A stretch of 64,000 nucleotides of DNA, from positions 3,348,001 to 3,412,000 of the forward strand of contig OZ024840.1 in the NCBI GenBank assembly GCA_964017145.1. Reading direction: 5' to 3'. Position numbers and translations under genes: made by a program. The first letter of the stretch is position 1, and each line of letters starts with the position of its first letter. The notes under the pieces were generated by a model. The model made no database searches and had not been told where the DNA came from. It saw only the letters and a list, made by a program, of their open reading frames with translations. Source of the DNA: Agrocybe praecox (lineage: Eukaryota > Basidiomycota > Agaricomycetes > Agaricales > Agrocybaceae). Positions 1 through 11,288 of the stretch are shown in pieces.

Positions 1-178
1 CGTTAACGTTCAATCGCCATTCATTACAACTTCAAATCTACCTTAAAAAAAACTGGACAAACTGTACCTACATTTAAGGCGGCTGATTCCTCAACATCCT
101 GTCCCACGAGCACTAAATCGGATACCTTTTAATCGAATCAGACGCGCCGTCGTACTAAGGCCCACTGTTCTAACCATC

Positions 179-1677
179 ATGAGTTCAAAGAACAAGAACA
201 AGTTTTATGCCGTCCAAAGAGGCACCATACCCGGTGTATATACCACATGGTAACACAATGAAATATGTCGATCTTATAGTTTGCTCAACTTTGTTGAAAG
301 GAGTCAATGTGAAGCACAGATTAAAGGATTTCCACATGCCAGATTTCAAAAGTTCTCCACAAGAAATGAAGCGGAGGCGTTTGTAGCGGGAGCCTCCTCA
401 TCCGAACCTAGTGCATCCAAAACAACCACAAAGGATAGCAAAGGAAAGAAGCGCGACTTTGGACCGGAAGTTCACGATGTAACTGGTTGGGACATTGTCT
501 ACAGCGATGGCGCGTGCAAAGGGAACGGCAAAGTAGGATCTGTTGCGGGAGTAGGTGTATGGTGGGGGAAAGATGATCCAAGGTACGCTACTGTCGAACT
601 CTTTCATTTTGTTATTTCCTGAATTGTACAGAAATATAGCGGAACGGTGTCCTGGTGACCAAACCAATAATCGGGCTGAACTCATAGTAAGAAGTCTCGT
701 CTACAACAAAAAGAGGAGAACTCTGTTCTTAGGTCTGGTTGTTTATTATAGGCTATTCTACGCGTCCTTGAGACGACGCCAATCACCGAAAAGCCATTGT
801 TAATCAGGACAGATTCTCAGTACTCGATAGAGTGTGGGTACCGTTGACAGCTTGACGCTCTTTGTTATTAAACCTTTACAGGCTTCAGATCTTGGATACA
901 CAGCTGGGAAAAGAAAGGTTGGCGCACAGCGGAGGGGGCACCTGTAAAGAATGTCGGCATCATACGCTGCATATCCGCCCACCTATCTACAAGACTTACG
1001 GCAGGACAGAAGGTAGTATTAGAGTACGTGAAGGGGCACAGCGGAGATGTTGGAAATGATGGCGCCGATGAAATGGCAAATATCGGTGCCAGGCAATTCG
1101 CTGCACCTGAACGAGACTGGGATGCATTGACCAAAGAACTATTAGAACAATCACTGCGGAGCCATGCCAATGTTTCTCTTCCGGAACTGACGATTTTGGC
1201 ACCTTCTGCCGATGAACTACTACAAGAAGAGTCAGCCGAACTTTCAAAGCCTCCAAACAAAGCACCGAAAATTGCCGTAGACGAGGCACCCCCTGCTTCT
1301 GCGCACACTGTCTCCTCGACTTCCTCAAGTAATGATTGTGTTGGTACCGATAATTCGACGACTTCTTCCACCACAGCAAGGCAAGCACCAACGCTTTCGC
1401 CCGTGAATGCAACAGTCGCACCATCATCGGGGAGCGTTGTGGCCTCGACACCTCGAGAAAGCCGCAGTACTATCATGTCAAATCACCCCGTACACGGAAA
1501 ATCACCCTTGAAAGTCATCTATGCGATTCCACCTCTGGTACCCGTCAAAGTAGAGGATGTTAACTTGGATGTAAGCCTTCATGATATTTTTTCCTTTGTA
1601 ACGATCCTCACTCTATGTAGGAATACGCAGATTGCATCCTAGATGATTCTGATCTTGCCGCCGAACTCTCCGATTAA
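179..1677 (+). CDS. Ribonuclease H1 (hybrid-binding domain plus RNase H domain)
   Basis: Cleaves the RNA strand of RNA-DNA hybrids. Six exons join in frame (179-249, 301-582, 632-686, 752-833, 882-1570, 1621-1677) to about 411 aa. The first exon reads KNKFYAVQRGTIPGVYTTW, the typical N-terminal hybrid-binding (viroplasmin-like) domain, continuing over the first intron into SQCEAQIKGF. The RNase H domain has all four acidic catalytic positions: YSDGAC, NNRAEL, IRTDSQY and GNDGAD, plus the GHSGD loop. After the catalytic domain is a Ser/Thr-rich low-complexity tail of roughly 170 aa that ends in an acidic stretch; this is long for the family. I see no clear mitochondrial presequence, so a nuclear role is the simpler inference. 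The start is the first ATG before the hybrid-binding motif. Confidence 0.93.
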
Positions 1678-1965
1678 AATACTTTCAAAGCTTTTGCCAT
1701 TTTCTCGCTTTAATCGTGTTAAACACACTCTGGACAATTAGTATTCACGCATGTGATGTTTGAAGTTAGCCACGAGGGTGTTGTTCTATTTTTGTAAATA
1801 CACGATACTTGTTTGGCTGATACATTGAAATTATACATGCTGTGAATGGACGCGGGGCGCTGGAGGTAGTGCGTTCAGTCTTCCTTCACCATAGGCAGAC
1901 ATAATTTTGTGTGCGGATACTTACTTCACATTCTATTGTTCTCGTCAAAGTCTACGGTGCCACTC

Positions 1966-3254
1966 ATGGACAATGAGCTCATCCTTGTTTGGCAAATAGT
2001 CAATGAGCTGAGCGAGCAGTTGGCGCACAATCAGAAACTTGCCAATGCACTTCAATCACAGGCAGTGGTACTGAAGGTGGGGTTTCCTTTGCTGTCCTCA
2101 ATTCCGTTAACTAAACGAATTGTCCTGAAGGGACAAGCTACGGAAGCCACAGCAGGAATCCCGTTACGCCGTGTTAACGCTGACATCTCAAAAGGTTCGA
2201 CTCGACTGTACCATCTTGACTAGTCTCATCTGCTCATTCATATTTTGTCGTTAGAACTCTTCGACTCAGAATTAGAACGGCTAAATGCACAAATAATCAT
2301 CGAAAATCAGACGCTATTACACGAGAACAAGCAGCTTGGGTTATTGCTGAAAGAATACGAGAACACAATGGAGACAATCATGTCCAAGTTTCGAAATCAT
2401 GCAGTGCGTTCGTGTATAACATTCTTATCGACTGACATGTTTAACCAGTCTGTTAGTTGGCCGCCCAACAGCACGAATTAACGCTAACGCGACATTACGA
2501 AACTCTCCTTGCCTCCCGAGAATCGAAAACTGTATCTGCGGAACTTATGCTCAACCCAAATATGCTACAATCACTGTACCGACTGTCGCGGTATCTACGA
2601 GGTCTATTGAAGTCAATGGCAGGGGAGGATTATGATCCATACCAGAATGGCGACGCAGACTATGATGGCATGGGCATTGACCCCTCGGACCTAGAGGAGT
2701 TATCGTCTCTTCTGGAAGCGCTTGATGAAAAGGGTGCAGGTGGATATGTAGGACTGGATGGTAGGAAGGATTGGGCGCTGGAGCGGGATTGCGAAATATC
2801 CAGACTGGAGAAAGAGAACTTGGAGCTTCGACGATTACTAGAGATCGACGAGGCCACCATGGCTGAGCGTGGCGTTAAAGCCGACCTTTCGATGCTTGGA
2901 AGAGGCAGAAATGCTACCCTCCTTGCAAATGCTCGGAGAAATTCGCCACCGAATGAATCATACAATGGAGCCAGGCCATCGTACTGGGAAAACAATGCCC
3001 CATCACCGAACGGATCACTGCAAAGGGCTATGGAGCTGCAACCTGGAATGAGGGCAGGACCTCAGGCGAGGCGGACGGGCATTTTTGGTGCTGGACAAAA
3101 TCGAGGAGGCTTTGTGGGCGGTGTTGGGAGAGGACTGAACGGAGTCCCGGTTTGGAGTAATCAACCAACAACGCCCATACCGGGTCCCCCACCCAATGAA
3201 CGAGTGTGGCCCCCATTGCATCCTGGATCTTCGGGCTTTGATTTAAATCGCTAG
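1966..3254 (+). CDS. SIKE/FGFR1OP2-family coiled-coil protein, probable STRIPAK subunit
   Basis: Four exons (1966-2076, 2131-2194, 2255-2403, 2457-3254) give about 373 aa. The N-terminal half is coiled coil and holds the family core: [19 protein letters not shown] followed by [14 protein letters not shown]. This pattern is typical of SIKE/FGFR1OP2 proteins, which bind striatin in the STRIPAK phosphatase-kinase complex; fungal members act in hyphal fusion and fruiting-body development. The C-terminal half is low complexity, rich in Gly, Asn and Pro, and probably disordered. The upstream ATG at 1966 gives [18 protein letters not shown], a plausible start for the helix. The family call rests on motif recognition rather than alignment; another short coiled-coil scaffold is possible. 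Confidence 0.7.
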
Positions 3255-3386
3255 CTTTCGCTATGTTTTGCTTATTTTTTTATTTCTGTGTAAATTATTG
3301 GTCATTTTGTATATTTATCATTCGGTGCCGATGGTCTTCGCCGCTTTCCTTTCCCATCACCGTCAATTCCCTGCGCTGGTATACTT

Positions 3387-5495
3387 ATGTCACTGGATTC
3401 TCTGCCGACAGAGCTCTACGAAGCCATCCTCTTTTATGTACCATCGTCCGACCTACAGCGTACGACGCTAGCATTAAGCAGGGCGGTTCCTTTGGCGGGA
3501 ATTCCTCTGCGACACCTCTTTCGAAGTATACGAATCACTCACCCACAGCAAGCTATTCTGCTTTATAAGTCACTCCGGGAACAGAAGAATCTGCCAAAGC
3601 CTGAAGTGAATCCCTTGAACAGCTATCAGGAGAATCTATCTGTGCTGGAGCAAACCGCTTCATGGATCGAAGAGATTTCTATCGAAGCCTGGGACGTGGA
3701 CGCGGAAATCGTTATCAATATCTTCCACCTTTTACAATTACCCAAGTTATATTCTCTGACTATATGGATCGGTCCCAGGAACTTTGCTCCAGAACATCTG
3801 GAAGAGCTTATCTTGAAGCCTTTACTTAGTCTCCGGCATCTGAGTTTGCGGTTTAGACCTTAGTGTGTCATTTTTCCTTTGCATCCTGTTCTTTTATCTT
3901 ACTTGTTCTTGGAAATCTGGTTTAGCGTTCAGAAAGCAACTTATTATCAGTTTTTAAAGGTATGTATATATATCTCAAATCTATTTGAACCTCGTCTGTG
4001 AAGTAACATTGTGTATATCTACTTTTAGGGTGCCTATTTTGATTCGACTCTTACTGCACTTTCCCGATGGCCACCTACATTCCTTCCAACGCTTTCTATA
4101 GTACAAGATCCTCTGGACTCTGCTGTGGCCCAGAAGCAAAACTTCGCACAACCTTTGGTATTCTTTCGATTGGACATTCCATCTCTCTTGCGATCATCTG
4201 CTCTTTCGCGTACTTTGAGATCCCTGCGCCTTCGTATTCCATTGCGACCTGTCGTTCGTTCCTTATGTGTTACTCCGACCTCTTTCGACCCCTCACTCCA
4301 GAAACCATGCCCTGGCCTCCAGTTTATGGACTTGTCGACGAGTGGAGTGCTGGAGAGTGAAGTCGAGATGCTTTTAGTCAATTTCACGGAATTAAACCAC
4401 ATTATTGTGGATGACTGTCCTATCTTTCGTGGAGACCTGCAGGAAGGGAGTTGGAGTGCTTTGGGAAAGCGGCTTGCTCTTGTCGGGGTTAAACGGTCCA
4501 AGGAACGAGAGAAAGCATTGAAGATGTGGCTTGAAGCGAGCGCTGCAGGTAACTTGCACGGGAGTACCAACACGACAACGACGAGAAGAATAAGGCCAGG
4601 AAGAAGTGGTCTTGCAACTGCTACTATCTCTCTTCGGAGTGCAGCAGAACCTGCAGTCGTTATACCGCCACCTCGGCTACCAGTCTTGAGGCAGGTGATT
4701 GAAACGCCAGGGGAAGGAAATGGAGATTCAACGTCAACACCACCACTTGACGTGGAATCTGGAGATAAAGACAAGACAAAAGGGAAGAACAAAATGCCAG
4801 GGGAAGGAAATAGAAATTCAACACCACCACTTGACGTGAAATCTAGAAATAAAGACAAGACAAAAGGGAAGAACACAACGCCAGGGGAAGGAAATAGAGA
4901 TTCAACACCACCACTTAACGTGGAATCTGGAGATAAAGACAAGACAAAAGGGAAGAACAAGGGCAAAGGGAAAAAAAGCGGGAAAGGGAAGGAAGCGAAA
5001 AAGAAAATTCCACCCTCAAAAATACGGGTACTGCCAACGCTACCCACCTTGAAGACCCTTAGTATCACCTTACAGTCTATCACAGACGCAAATAGACATG
5101 CCATGATTCGGAGTCAGTTCGAAGAAGGATGGGCTGAAGGTATCGCTCAACTTGGTGTAACGCGAGGAAGACTCCGGACTAGCGGTAGAAACGGATATCG
5201 TATTATGCGCACCTCGAGCGACGGCGCAAAGGATAAGGATCAAGACAGCTCAGAATCTGGCAGCGGTAGTGGCGACACTGCTAGTAGTTCTAACGATTCT
5301 AACAAGGACGGGTTATTCGGTCTTGAAGATATTGACAAAGAGGATCTTGATGCGTATGGAATGCCTCTGGACGAACAAGGTCTTGTATACATGTCGGCTC
5401 CTGTACTTTGCTTTGGGGGGCCTCATAGAGACAGAGTACATGTTGATAATTGTGGTCACAGTGTCGGTTGGGAAATCATGAATGACGAACTGTAG
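3387..5495 (+). CDS. F-box protein with LRR-like repeats and a basic low-complexity insert
   Basis: Three exons (3387-3862, 3926-3959, 4029-5495) join to about 658 aa; the middle exon has only 34 nt. The N-terminus, DSLPTELYEAILFYVPSSDL, is an F-box, expected to bind Skp1 in an SCF ubiquitin ligase. Degenerate leucine-rich stretches follow (LSLRFRPY, LRSLRLRIPLRP), the usual target-binding region. From about residue 395 comes a Lys/Gly/Thr-rich insert with three tandem copies of a 28-30 aa unit, then a poly-basic run (GKGKKSGKGKEAKKK). The acidic C-terminus contains SESGSGSGD. Families like this are greatly expanded in mushrooms, and substrates are not predictable. Joining across the short exon is supported by the continuous reading RPYVQKATYYQFLKGAYFDS. 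Confidence 0.8.
4707..4964 (+). repeat. In-frame coding minisatellite, three copies of 84-90 bp
   Basis: Three near-identical units begin at 4707, 4797 and 4881, each starting ccaggggaaggaaat. The first is 90 bp and the other two 84 bp, all multiples of three, so the frame is kept. They encode PGEGN..STPPLDV.S..KDKTKGKN. Copies differ by a few substitutions and one 6-bp difference. The array lies inside the F-box gene's disordered insert. Confidence 0.9.
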
Positions 5496-5647
5496 CACTA
5501 CCATCTTATCTTATCTTATCAATGGTTCGATGATGCAAAACAGTTGCTCTGTAGACAACTTGAAATACACCTTGCTCCTCTCCACAACTAAACACCTGTA
5601 CTAATCCCAATCTCTATCCATCTTATACATTATAATATAGAACAATA

Positions 5648-6994
5648 ATGCCGTCTTCCGGTTCTAGGGACCCTGGAAAGAATAATACTCCGCAGCTGCC
5701 AAAGGCTAAACTCACTGCCATCGGCCGTCTCAAATCTTTTGGTGAAAGCTTTATACCCCAACGAAAGGAGCAAGTTTCAGTCGTATTTCCACCACCCTCA
5801 TGGGAGCTAAGCGACGAACTTCTTGGGAAGCCTCCGGCTCTTGTAGATTCCAACTACAAGTCTGCTCCCAAAATCGAACCCCCTGAACCAGTTTCATTCG
5901 CTCAAAGGATCAGAGGCCTGATCGAATCGCTTCCATTACCTGCCGCTCTGTCATCCTCGGGCCAACCTTCCTCGGAAGAAACTGACGCAGCAGTTCCTGA
6001 TGATGGAAAATCAGGATCTCCTGTACCTCCTGGCATGGACGAAAACTTGGTTCGCATGTTATCCTCGGAAGAAGTTATGAACGGGAAACCACCGAGCTCA
6101 AATTCAAGTACTGGCAAGGACAAGGAAGATGGTAGGCCAGGTGTATGGAATATTCTTGCAAACCTGAAGGGCGATAATGGACCAGATGGCCAACCAGATG
6201 TCAAAAAACGCCGCCGTAATACTGTCGAAGAGGAGGAAGGTGGAATCATGATGTACGCTCCTCTGGAGCCAAAATCAGACTCGCAGCTAGAGCTAGCAAA
6301 CTCGGAGACCATCCGGGAATACATTGATGAATCAAGAAAAACGACATTCTTCAATTCCGATTCGAAACCAGGCGAGACCAGCAGCAGGCCCACAACTCCC
6401 AAAGAACATATTGTGGAGACACGTGTATGGGTTCCCTCAACAACACAGTTGTCCCTTCTGACTACATGGTGGGGGTACAGACTGTATCTACCCCCTCCTG
6501 TCATGGCGAAACTGGATAACACCTCTCTTAAGGCTACTGCTCGTGCAGCAATGATCACGACAGCGTTGAAATGGCTTCTTGATAAAATTCCCATTATGCT
6601 GGTACCCGTGCAATTTAGACCAGCTCTCAAGATGCTAAAGCAGCTGAGTCCTGTCGTCAGCTATGTGGGTGTGTTTATTGCTTGGAGTTGGGATCGCGTC
6701 CGGGCATGTGATAAAGGTGAGTAAATGTGTCGGTTTTATTAAGGTTATTTTTGCTCATTATTCGTCACAGGGAATGGTGTGGTTTTGACGGCGACCTGGC
6801 TTCTTCCTGTAGCTTTAATACCCATGAGCTGGGACGCGGGAGATATTTATGGACCTCGTCCACCTCCCAGTCCCGAGGAAATCGCAGCTGCTCAAGCTGA
6901 ACAAGACAAAGCACTCAAGGCGAAGCAGGAAGGTGAGGATAAGAAGAAAACAAAAGTGGAATCACCGAAGAAGAAATCATTCTTTCGTTGGTGA
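5648..6994 (+). CDS. Conserved-looking protein with two C-terminal membrane segments, function unknown
   Basis: Two exons (5648-6716, 6771-6994) join as ACDKGNGVVL to give about 430 aa. I do not recognise the family. The first 250 residues are polar, rich in Ser, Pro and Gly, and carry a KKRRR cluster near residue 183. The C-terminal part is well structured: a helical stretch with paired tryptophans (TTWWGYRLYLPPP), then two hydrophobic segments, SPVVSYVGVFIAWSW and VVLTATWLLPVALIPMSW, separated by a short charged loop. It ends in a lysine-rich tail (KKKTKVESPKKKSFFRW). The topology suggests a membrane hairpin with both ends cytosolic, such as in the ER or nuclear envelope, but that is inference. 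The start follows a normal short leader 152 bp after the preceding gene. Confidence 0.75.
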
Positions 6995-9140
6995 GTTTGT
7001 CGTCGTCGGTGCGTTTCGCCTTGTGAACCCTCTTCATGAGTTTTACTAATCGTTTATGTGCACAGGAGCTTGCTGTAACTCCAATTGTAATTCTACCCAT
7101 CATGATTGCTTTTCCGTGGATCGTCTGTAATAGTATCAAGATTAACATGGGGTTTTTGTTTTCCTTTGGTTTGCTCATCGTTCGTACAAATTTAGTTTCG
7201 CAATTGCGGAGCGAAGGCTGCCAATTGTATTCATTACCGCTATGCCGGCATGACATACTTGGACCCCTTTCAATGTCATTTCTGTCTAACCTATGGGCAA
7301 GCTTCTAAATATCGGTCGACCCTCAATCATGTTGTGGACGGCATCCTAATGACTGATCAGAGCGACCACAAACCCTTACAAGTTCTGAAACAAATCGTAA
7401 GTCGGAACGCAGGATTCCGGAAACATCTGCTGCCAAAATCGAATCTTGGGAATCTTTTGTGCTTTGCAGTTGTTATCAAATGCCGACGGGAAATCTGGGC
7501 GCATAGATAAAGGCTTTCGTTAGCGCACCGCCGGATATGCCAAATATTTATATTGTAGCGGTATTTTTCTACCTGCCATACCTTTGATTAGTACACTAAT
7601 TCCTTGGTCTGTTTTCAGCAAGGTACTATCTCTTCGTTCGAAAGATATACGATAAAGAGCATTCGTATCTTACCTTCTTGACTGTAAGGGACATAGGTAG
7701 GGCGATAGATAAGCAAAGACCTCGAGGCATTCTCGTACTTATCATCAAGTCATCAAGTGTATCATTGTGATAGCCAGGTCAATAAATATCGTTCAAACCT
7801 CGCTAGGAAGGCACTGGCGGAAAAGAATGGCAACTGCGTACTGTCATACCGCGAATCCTCATCGAAGACGCATTTCGTTCTCGCAGCTCATGAAGCGTAC
7901 ACGAGGCGGCAGAGTTATAGATAGCAGGGGCAGCGCATGCGGTAGTTTGCCTTGAGGCCGCCCTTGATTGCCTTCGACTCGCTGAAGAAGAGGCGTATCC
8001 GGAGTAAACGGGTCCTCTGCTCGCGAGATGGCTTTACGTGGAAGAAGCTGGGTAGAAGTCCCTGTCCATTGAGTGAGCAAAAGGTATGTGAAGATTGAGG
8101 CCTATCATTAAAATGATGATCTTTACTCTGACGCCATAGCGTGTCCGTGAGTAAGATAGATGCACTTTTTTCGGTCTGGACGGCGCCACTGTAGACGGGA
8201 GAAATCTTCACGCGAGACCCTCCATTGTTGTTCGTTGGCATACTTGTCTGTTGTGCTATTATAGAAAGATGGGTAATTTTACTATCTGACCACCGTTGTG
8301 CTGTTCCCAGTGCCCTTTTCTCTGTTGCTAGTCCAGCCTCAGTGTCTGGGAATGCTGGTCGCGAGATAGGCAACGCACAGGCGGGTAGGTACCGCAACAG
8401 ATAAATATAAGCAAGCTTTGTATGACACTGCTGAGATCGATTGTCCAGCTCGAGCACAAACTGTGGAGATGCCGATCAGCTTCTTGTGTTCTGGAATATG
8501 GGTTCTTTTCGTTATCTGAACTTGAAACCAAAATTAAAGCCGAACCCTATACGACAGTATACTTACCTTTTAACTTGTGCCCTTGATTACATGTGTCAGC
8601 CACTTTAATCAATCCGATTGCACAGAGGATATGATATGTCGAGCGCCGACTCTAACCATATCGGACGAGCAGTACTTCGAGTCCTATCTGGTGTTATCTC
8701 TTTCTTCGAATTTGTGACTTGGCAAACCTCTGCTTCTGAGTATTATCAGCGTGAATTTCGGATTTGTGGTTATCTCGCACGTCGACTCCAAAAAAGCGGA
8801 AATTGCCATGTCCACCGTATCCCTGCGCTCCCGCCAATGCTGTGTGGATTTAGTAAAAATGACATAAGAGATTTACTATATTAAGATAATTGTACGTTAT
8901 ATCATATGGGCCTAGTTCTAGGATCCACCTTGAAAGCCGGATAGGGAAGGCGCTGAGAAAGAAATGCCTAAGTAAGACATGAGGCAGATCGGTAAGTAGT
9001 CGGTGGGATGCCGAGATAAGGCCGAGAAGGGGTATTCGCTCGCTGTGATTGGGTGATAAGAAGCTGCGGGGACTGCCGAAAAGATATATCTCTCTAATTT
9101 CCCATTTATTTTACCTATTTTTTCTGTTTGCTCGTTCGTC
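6995..9140. other. 2.1-kb stretch with no supportable gene
   Basis: Several open frames exist: 7036-7510 (+), 7915-8457 (-) and 8618-8884 (+). None shows a recognisable domain, and none could be extended by plausible splicing into a longer conserved-looking protein. The longest, 7915-8457 (-), has mixed, non-repetitive composition and could be an orphan gene or a decayed element. I found no terminal inverted repeats, target-site duplication or poly-A tail marking an intact transposon. The right end, about 8900-9140, is likely the promoter of the gene starting at 9141. Confidence 0.5.
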
Positions 9141-11288
9141 ATGGACAGAGGTCGTTCGAGGCAGGTTGCCAACAGCGCCCTTGCCCGTCAGGCCTCTGAG
9201 GAGCGCAACATGCGCATATGGCCAAACATCATCGCTCCCGTCCCAAAGATCCCCGTTCTTCCTTTTGTCATGCGCTCAGCCTCCCCTTCCCCACCAAGTT
9301 CTGCTTCAATGTCCCCCGACTACTACGACTCTCCCCCTTCGCCCCCAAGGTCTCTCGAGGACCAGGTTCATGTAGCTTATGCTCTAGACGACATCCATCT
9401 CGCAAAGATCCTCCTTCTCCGTCTCAAGGGCATCGAGGTCACATCCGACGACGATCCACGTATTGCCGCCGTGCAGGACGAAGACTTTGACTTTTGTTTC
9501 ATTCCTCATGGGGGGCTCATGGACGAGCAGGATGAGAAGATGATAAGAGAGATGCAAGCGAGAGAGGTCGAGAGGCTCGAGGACAAGAGAAGGCAGGAGC
9601 GTCTGCGTCATTGTGAAAGAAAGTGGGAGGATGAGAAGAGACGGCTGAGAGAAGAGAAGCTGGCAGTGCTCAGGAGGAAGGAGAAGAGAAATCAGGAGGA
9701 ACAGCAGGAACGACGGCGAAGAAACGACAGAAGCAGGGCATCCCAGAAACGTAGCGTGCTCACTGTTCACCAGCAGCAGCAGCAACAGCAACATCGTCAT
9801 CAGCAAGGTTTTGTGTATGATTTTCCGTTTGCATCCAGGACTCCTCCGCTACTTTCTTCGTCGAGATCTGCTCCTCCGCCACCTCATTCTACTGATGTTG
9901 CTTTTTCTGATGTCCTCAGAAGCATGCAGGGTGCTTTGTTTCCGGATGACTCTCCCCTGCACAGGAGTCCAAGTCGTCCTGCAAGGACCCTTAGCCAGCA
10001 CAAACGTCGTAAACAAATTCGATTATTGGATGCCCTCCTTGTTGAGATTGAATATTCTGACGAGGAGCGCCGAAAACGCAAGGGAAAACAGCGGGCTCAG
10101 CCAGTCCGTGAATTCGCAGGGCCATGTCTGGCATGCACGGGTGCTGTCCCACAGCTGCCACCATTGTCACCTATCTCTTCATCATCATCCTCCCCATCCA
10201 TACACAGGACATCATCCTGGCTGTCATTTCGCGGTTCTTCGGCCTCTTCATCAACCACTGATCTTACGACTCCATCTTCTTCTCCTATTCCCTCCTCCAG
10301 TTGGTTCAATTCTCGTCCCAGATCAGAATGTATAGTCGTACCACCACTACCACCACCACCGCGGCATTCTTGTCGTCCTCTCTCTGCTCGTCTGATTCCC
10401 GTCACCTCTGATGATGATCTCCCCCTTTCCATCGATATACCTCCACCTCCAAAACTGGTCCCTATTTCTCACCAGGGCAGACAGCGGAGCACAAGTACCG
10501 TGCGTGCGGCCAAAGAAGGCGCTGGCAACATCGTACGCCGCATGTCCAAGTTCATGGAACTCGCCAAAGGCTTCCAGAATGCTTATGTGACTTCGGCTCT
10601 TTTTGCGACTGCTTCCAATCCTGGATCTGAAGATCCTCCTGATGCCCCTCAGCAAACTTTCATCTCGAACAACGATAGCGATAAGGACTTCCTCGATGCT
10701 CGTTTACGACCAAAGACCCCGAACCGCAACATTACTCCCAGACCTAAACTTAGGCCGGAGGGTTATCGTGTCTCTTCCTTTGACGTGGCCGTCTTCCTCA
10801 ATCCAGATCAACAACAGATTGGCCCCGGTGCCTCTGGTAGCAGTTCCAATAATGATGTCGCTAGCATCACGCCAACCCCACGCTACATCCCTCTAACTTC
10901 CCCGCTAACCGAAACCCCGCGCACCATTCTACCAGATCCACTTCCCTACAAGCTTCATTTTAAACCTGTACCCACGCCCATACGTTCACCTTTTAGATTC
11001 CATGCGTTGTCGCAAGAGCTTCATACGATATTCTATTCGCCTTCCGATGAGTCGACCCATCGCTTGCCAGGGCAAAAGGTTACATGGCGTATCCGCAGTG
11101 TCGGGAATCCCCAACATCTACGGCTAAAGGCGGTTGGCAACAACCTGTGGAGGCGAGGAAAACAGTGGGAGGGTGTAGCCAGGGACACTGCCATGGGTGG
11201 TGGCAGGGAGAGGATTGTCGGTGTAGCGTATGAGGGGCTTGGCAAGAGTTGTCTGAAGCTGACCTCGAATTCGGCAACCTTGTCGTAG
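9141..11288 (+). CDS. Large intronless low-complexity protein with a charged coiled coil, unknown function
   Basis: One uninterrupted frame of 715 aa starts MDRGRSRQVANSALARQ. A Ser/Pro-rich segment is followed by a short ordered-looking region (residues about 70-125, EDQVHVAYALDDIHLAKILL). Next comes a strongly charged coiled coil at about 135-200, rich in Arg, Glu and Lys, which ends in a glutamine run encoded by CAG/CAA triplets near 9770-9795. The remainder is Ser/Pro/Thr-rich with poly-Pro patches and a final more ordered stretch (LHFKPVPTPIRSPFRFHALSQEL and onward). It has no membrane segment or signal peptide. The lack of introns is unusual beside its neighbours. I do not recognise it; a scaffold or regulatory protein is a guess. 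Confidence 0.7.
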   Translation: MDRGRSRQVANSALARQASEERNMRIWPNIIAPVPKIPVLPFVMRSASPSPPSSASMSPDYYDSPPSPPRSLEDQVHVAYALDDIHLAKILLLRLKGIEVTSDDDPRIAAVQDEDFDFCFIPHGGLMDEQDEKMIREMQAREVERLEDKRRQERLRHCERKWEDEKRRLREEKLAVLRRKEKRNQEEQQERRRRNDRSRASQKRSVLTVHQQQQQQQHRHQQGFVYDFPFASRTPPLLSSSRSAPPPPHSTDVAFSDVLRSMQGALFPDDSPLHRSPSRPARTLSQHKRRKQIRLLDALLVEIEYSDEERRKRKGKQRAQPVREFAGPCLACTGAVPQLPPLSPISSSSSSPSIHRTSSWLSFRGSSASSSTTDLTTPSSSPIPSSSWFNSRPRSECIVVPPLPPPPRHSCRPLSARLIPVTSDDDLPLSIDIPPPPKLVPISHQGRQRSTSTVRAAKEGAGNIVRRMSKFMELAKGFQNAYVTSALFATASNPGSEDPPDAPQQTFISNNDSDKDFLDARLRPKTPNRNITPRPKLRPEGYRVSSFDVAVFLNPDQQQIGPGASGSSSNNDVASITPTPRYIPLTSPLTETPRTILPDPLPYKLHFKPVPTPIRSPFRFHALSQELHTIFYSPSDESTHRLPGQKVTWRIRSVGNPQHLRLKAVGNNLWRRGKQWEGVARDTAMGGGRERIVGVAYEGLGKSCLKLTSNSATLS

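Noticed and set aside
4034..5104. 356-aa open frame on the minus strand
   Set aside because: It is the antisense shadow of the F-box gene's repeat and has the matching repeated Phe/Pro/Ser composition; the plus strand splices cleanly into an F-box/LRR protein.
5902..6630. 242-aa minus-strand frame
   Set aside because: Antisense of the membrane-protein gene at 5648; no domain and no splice support.
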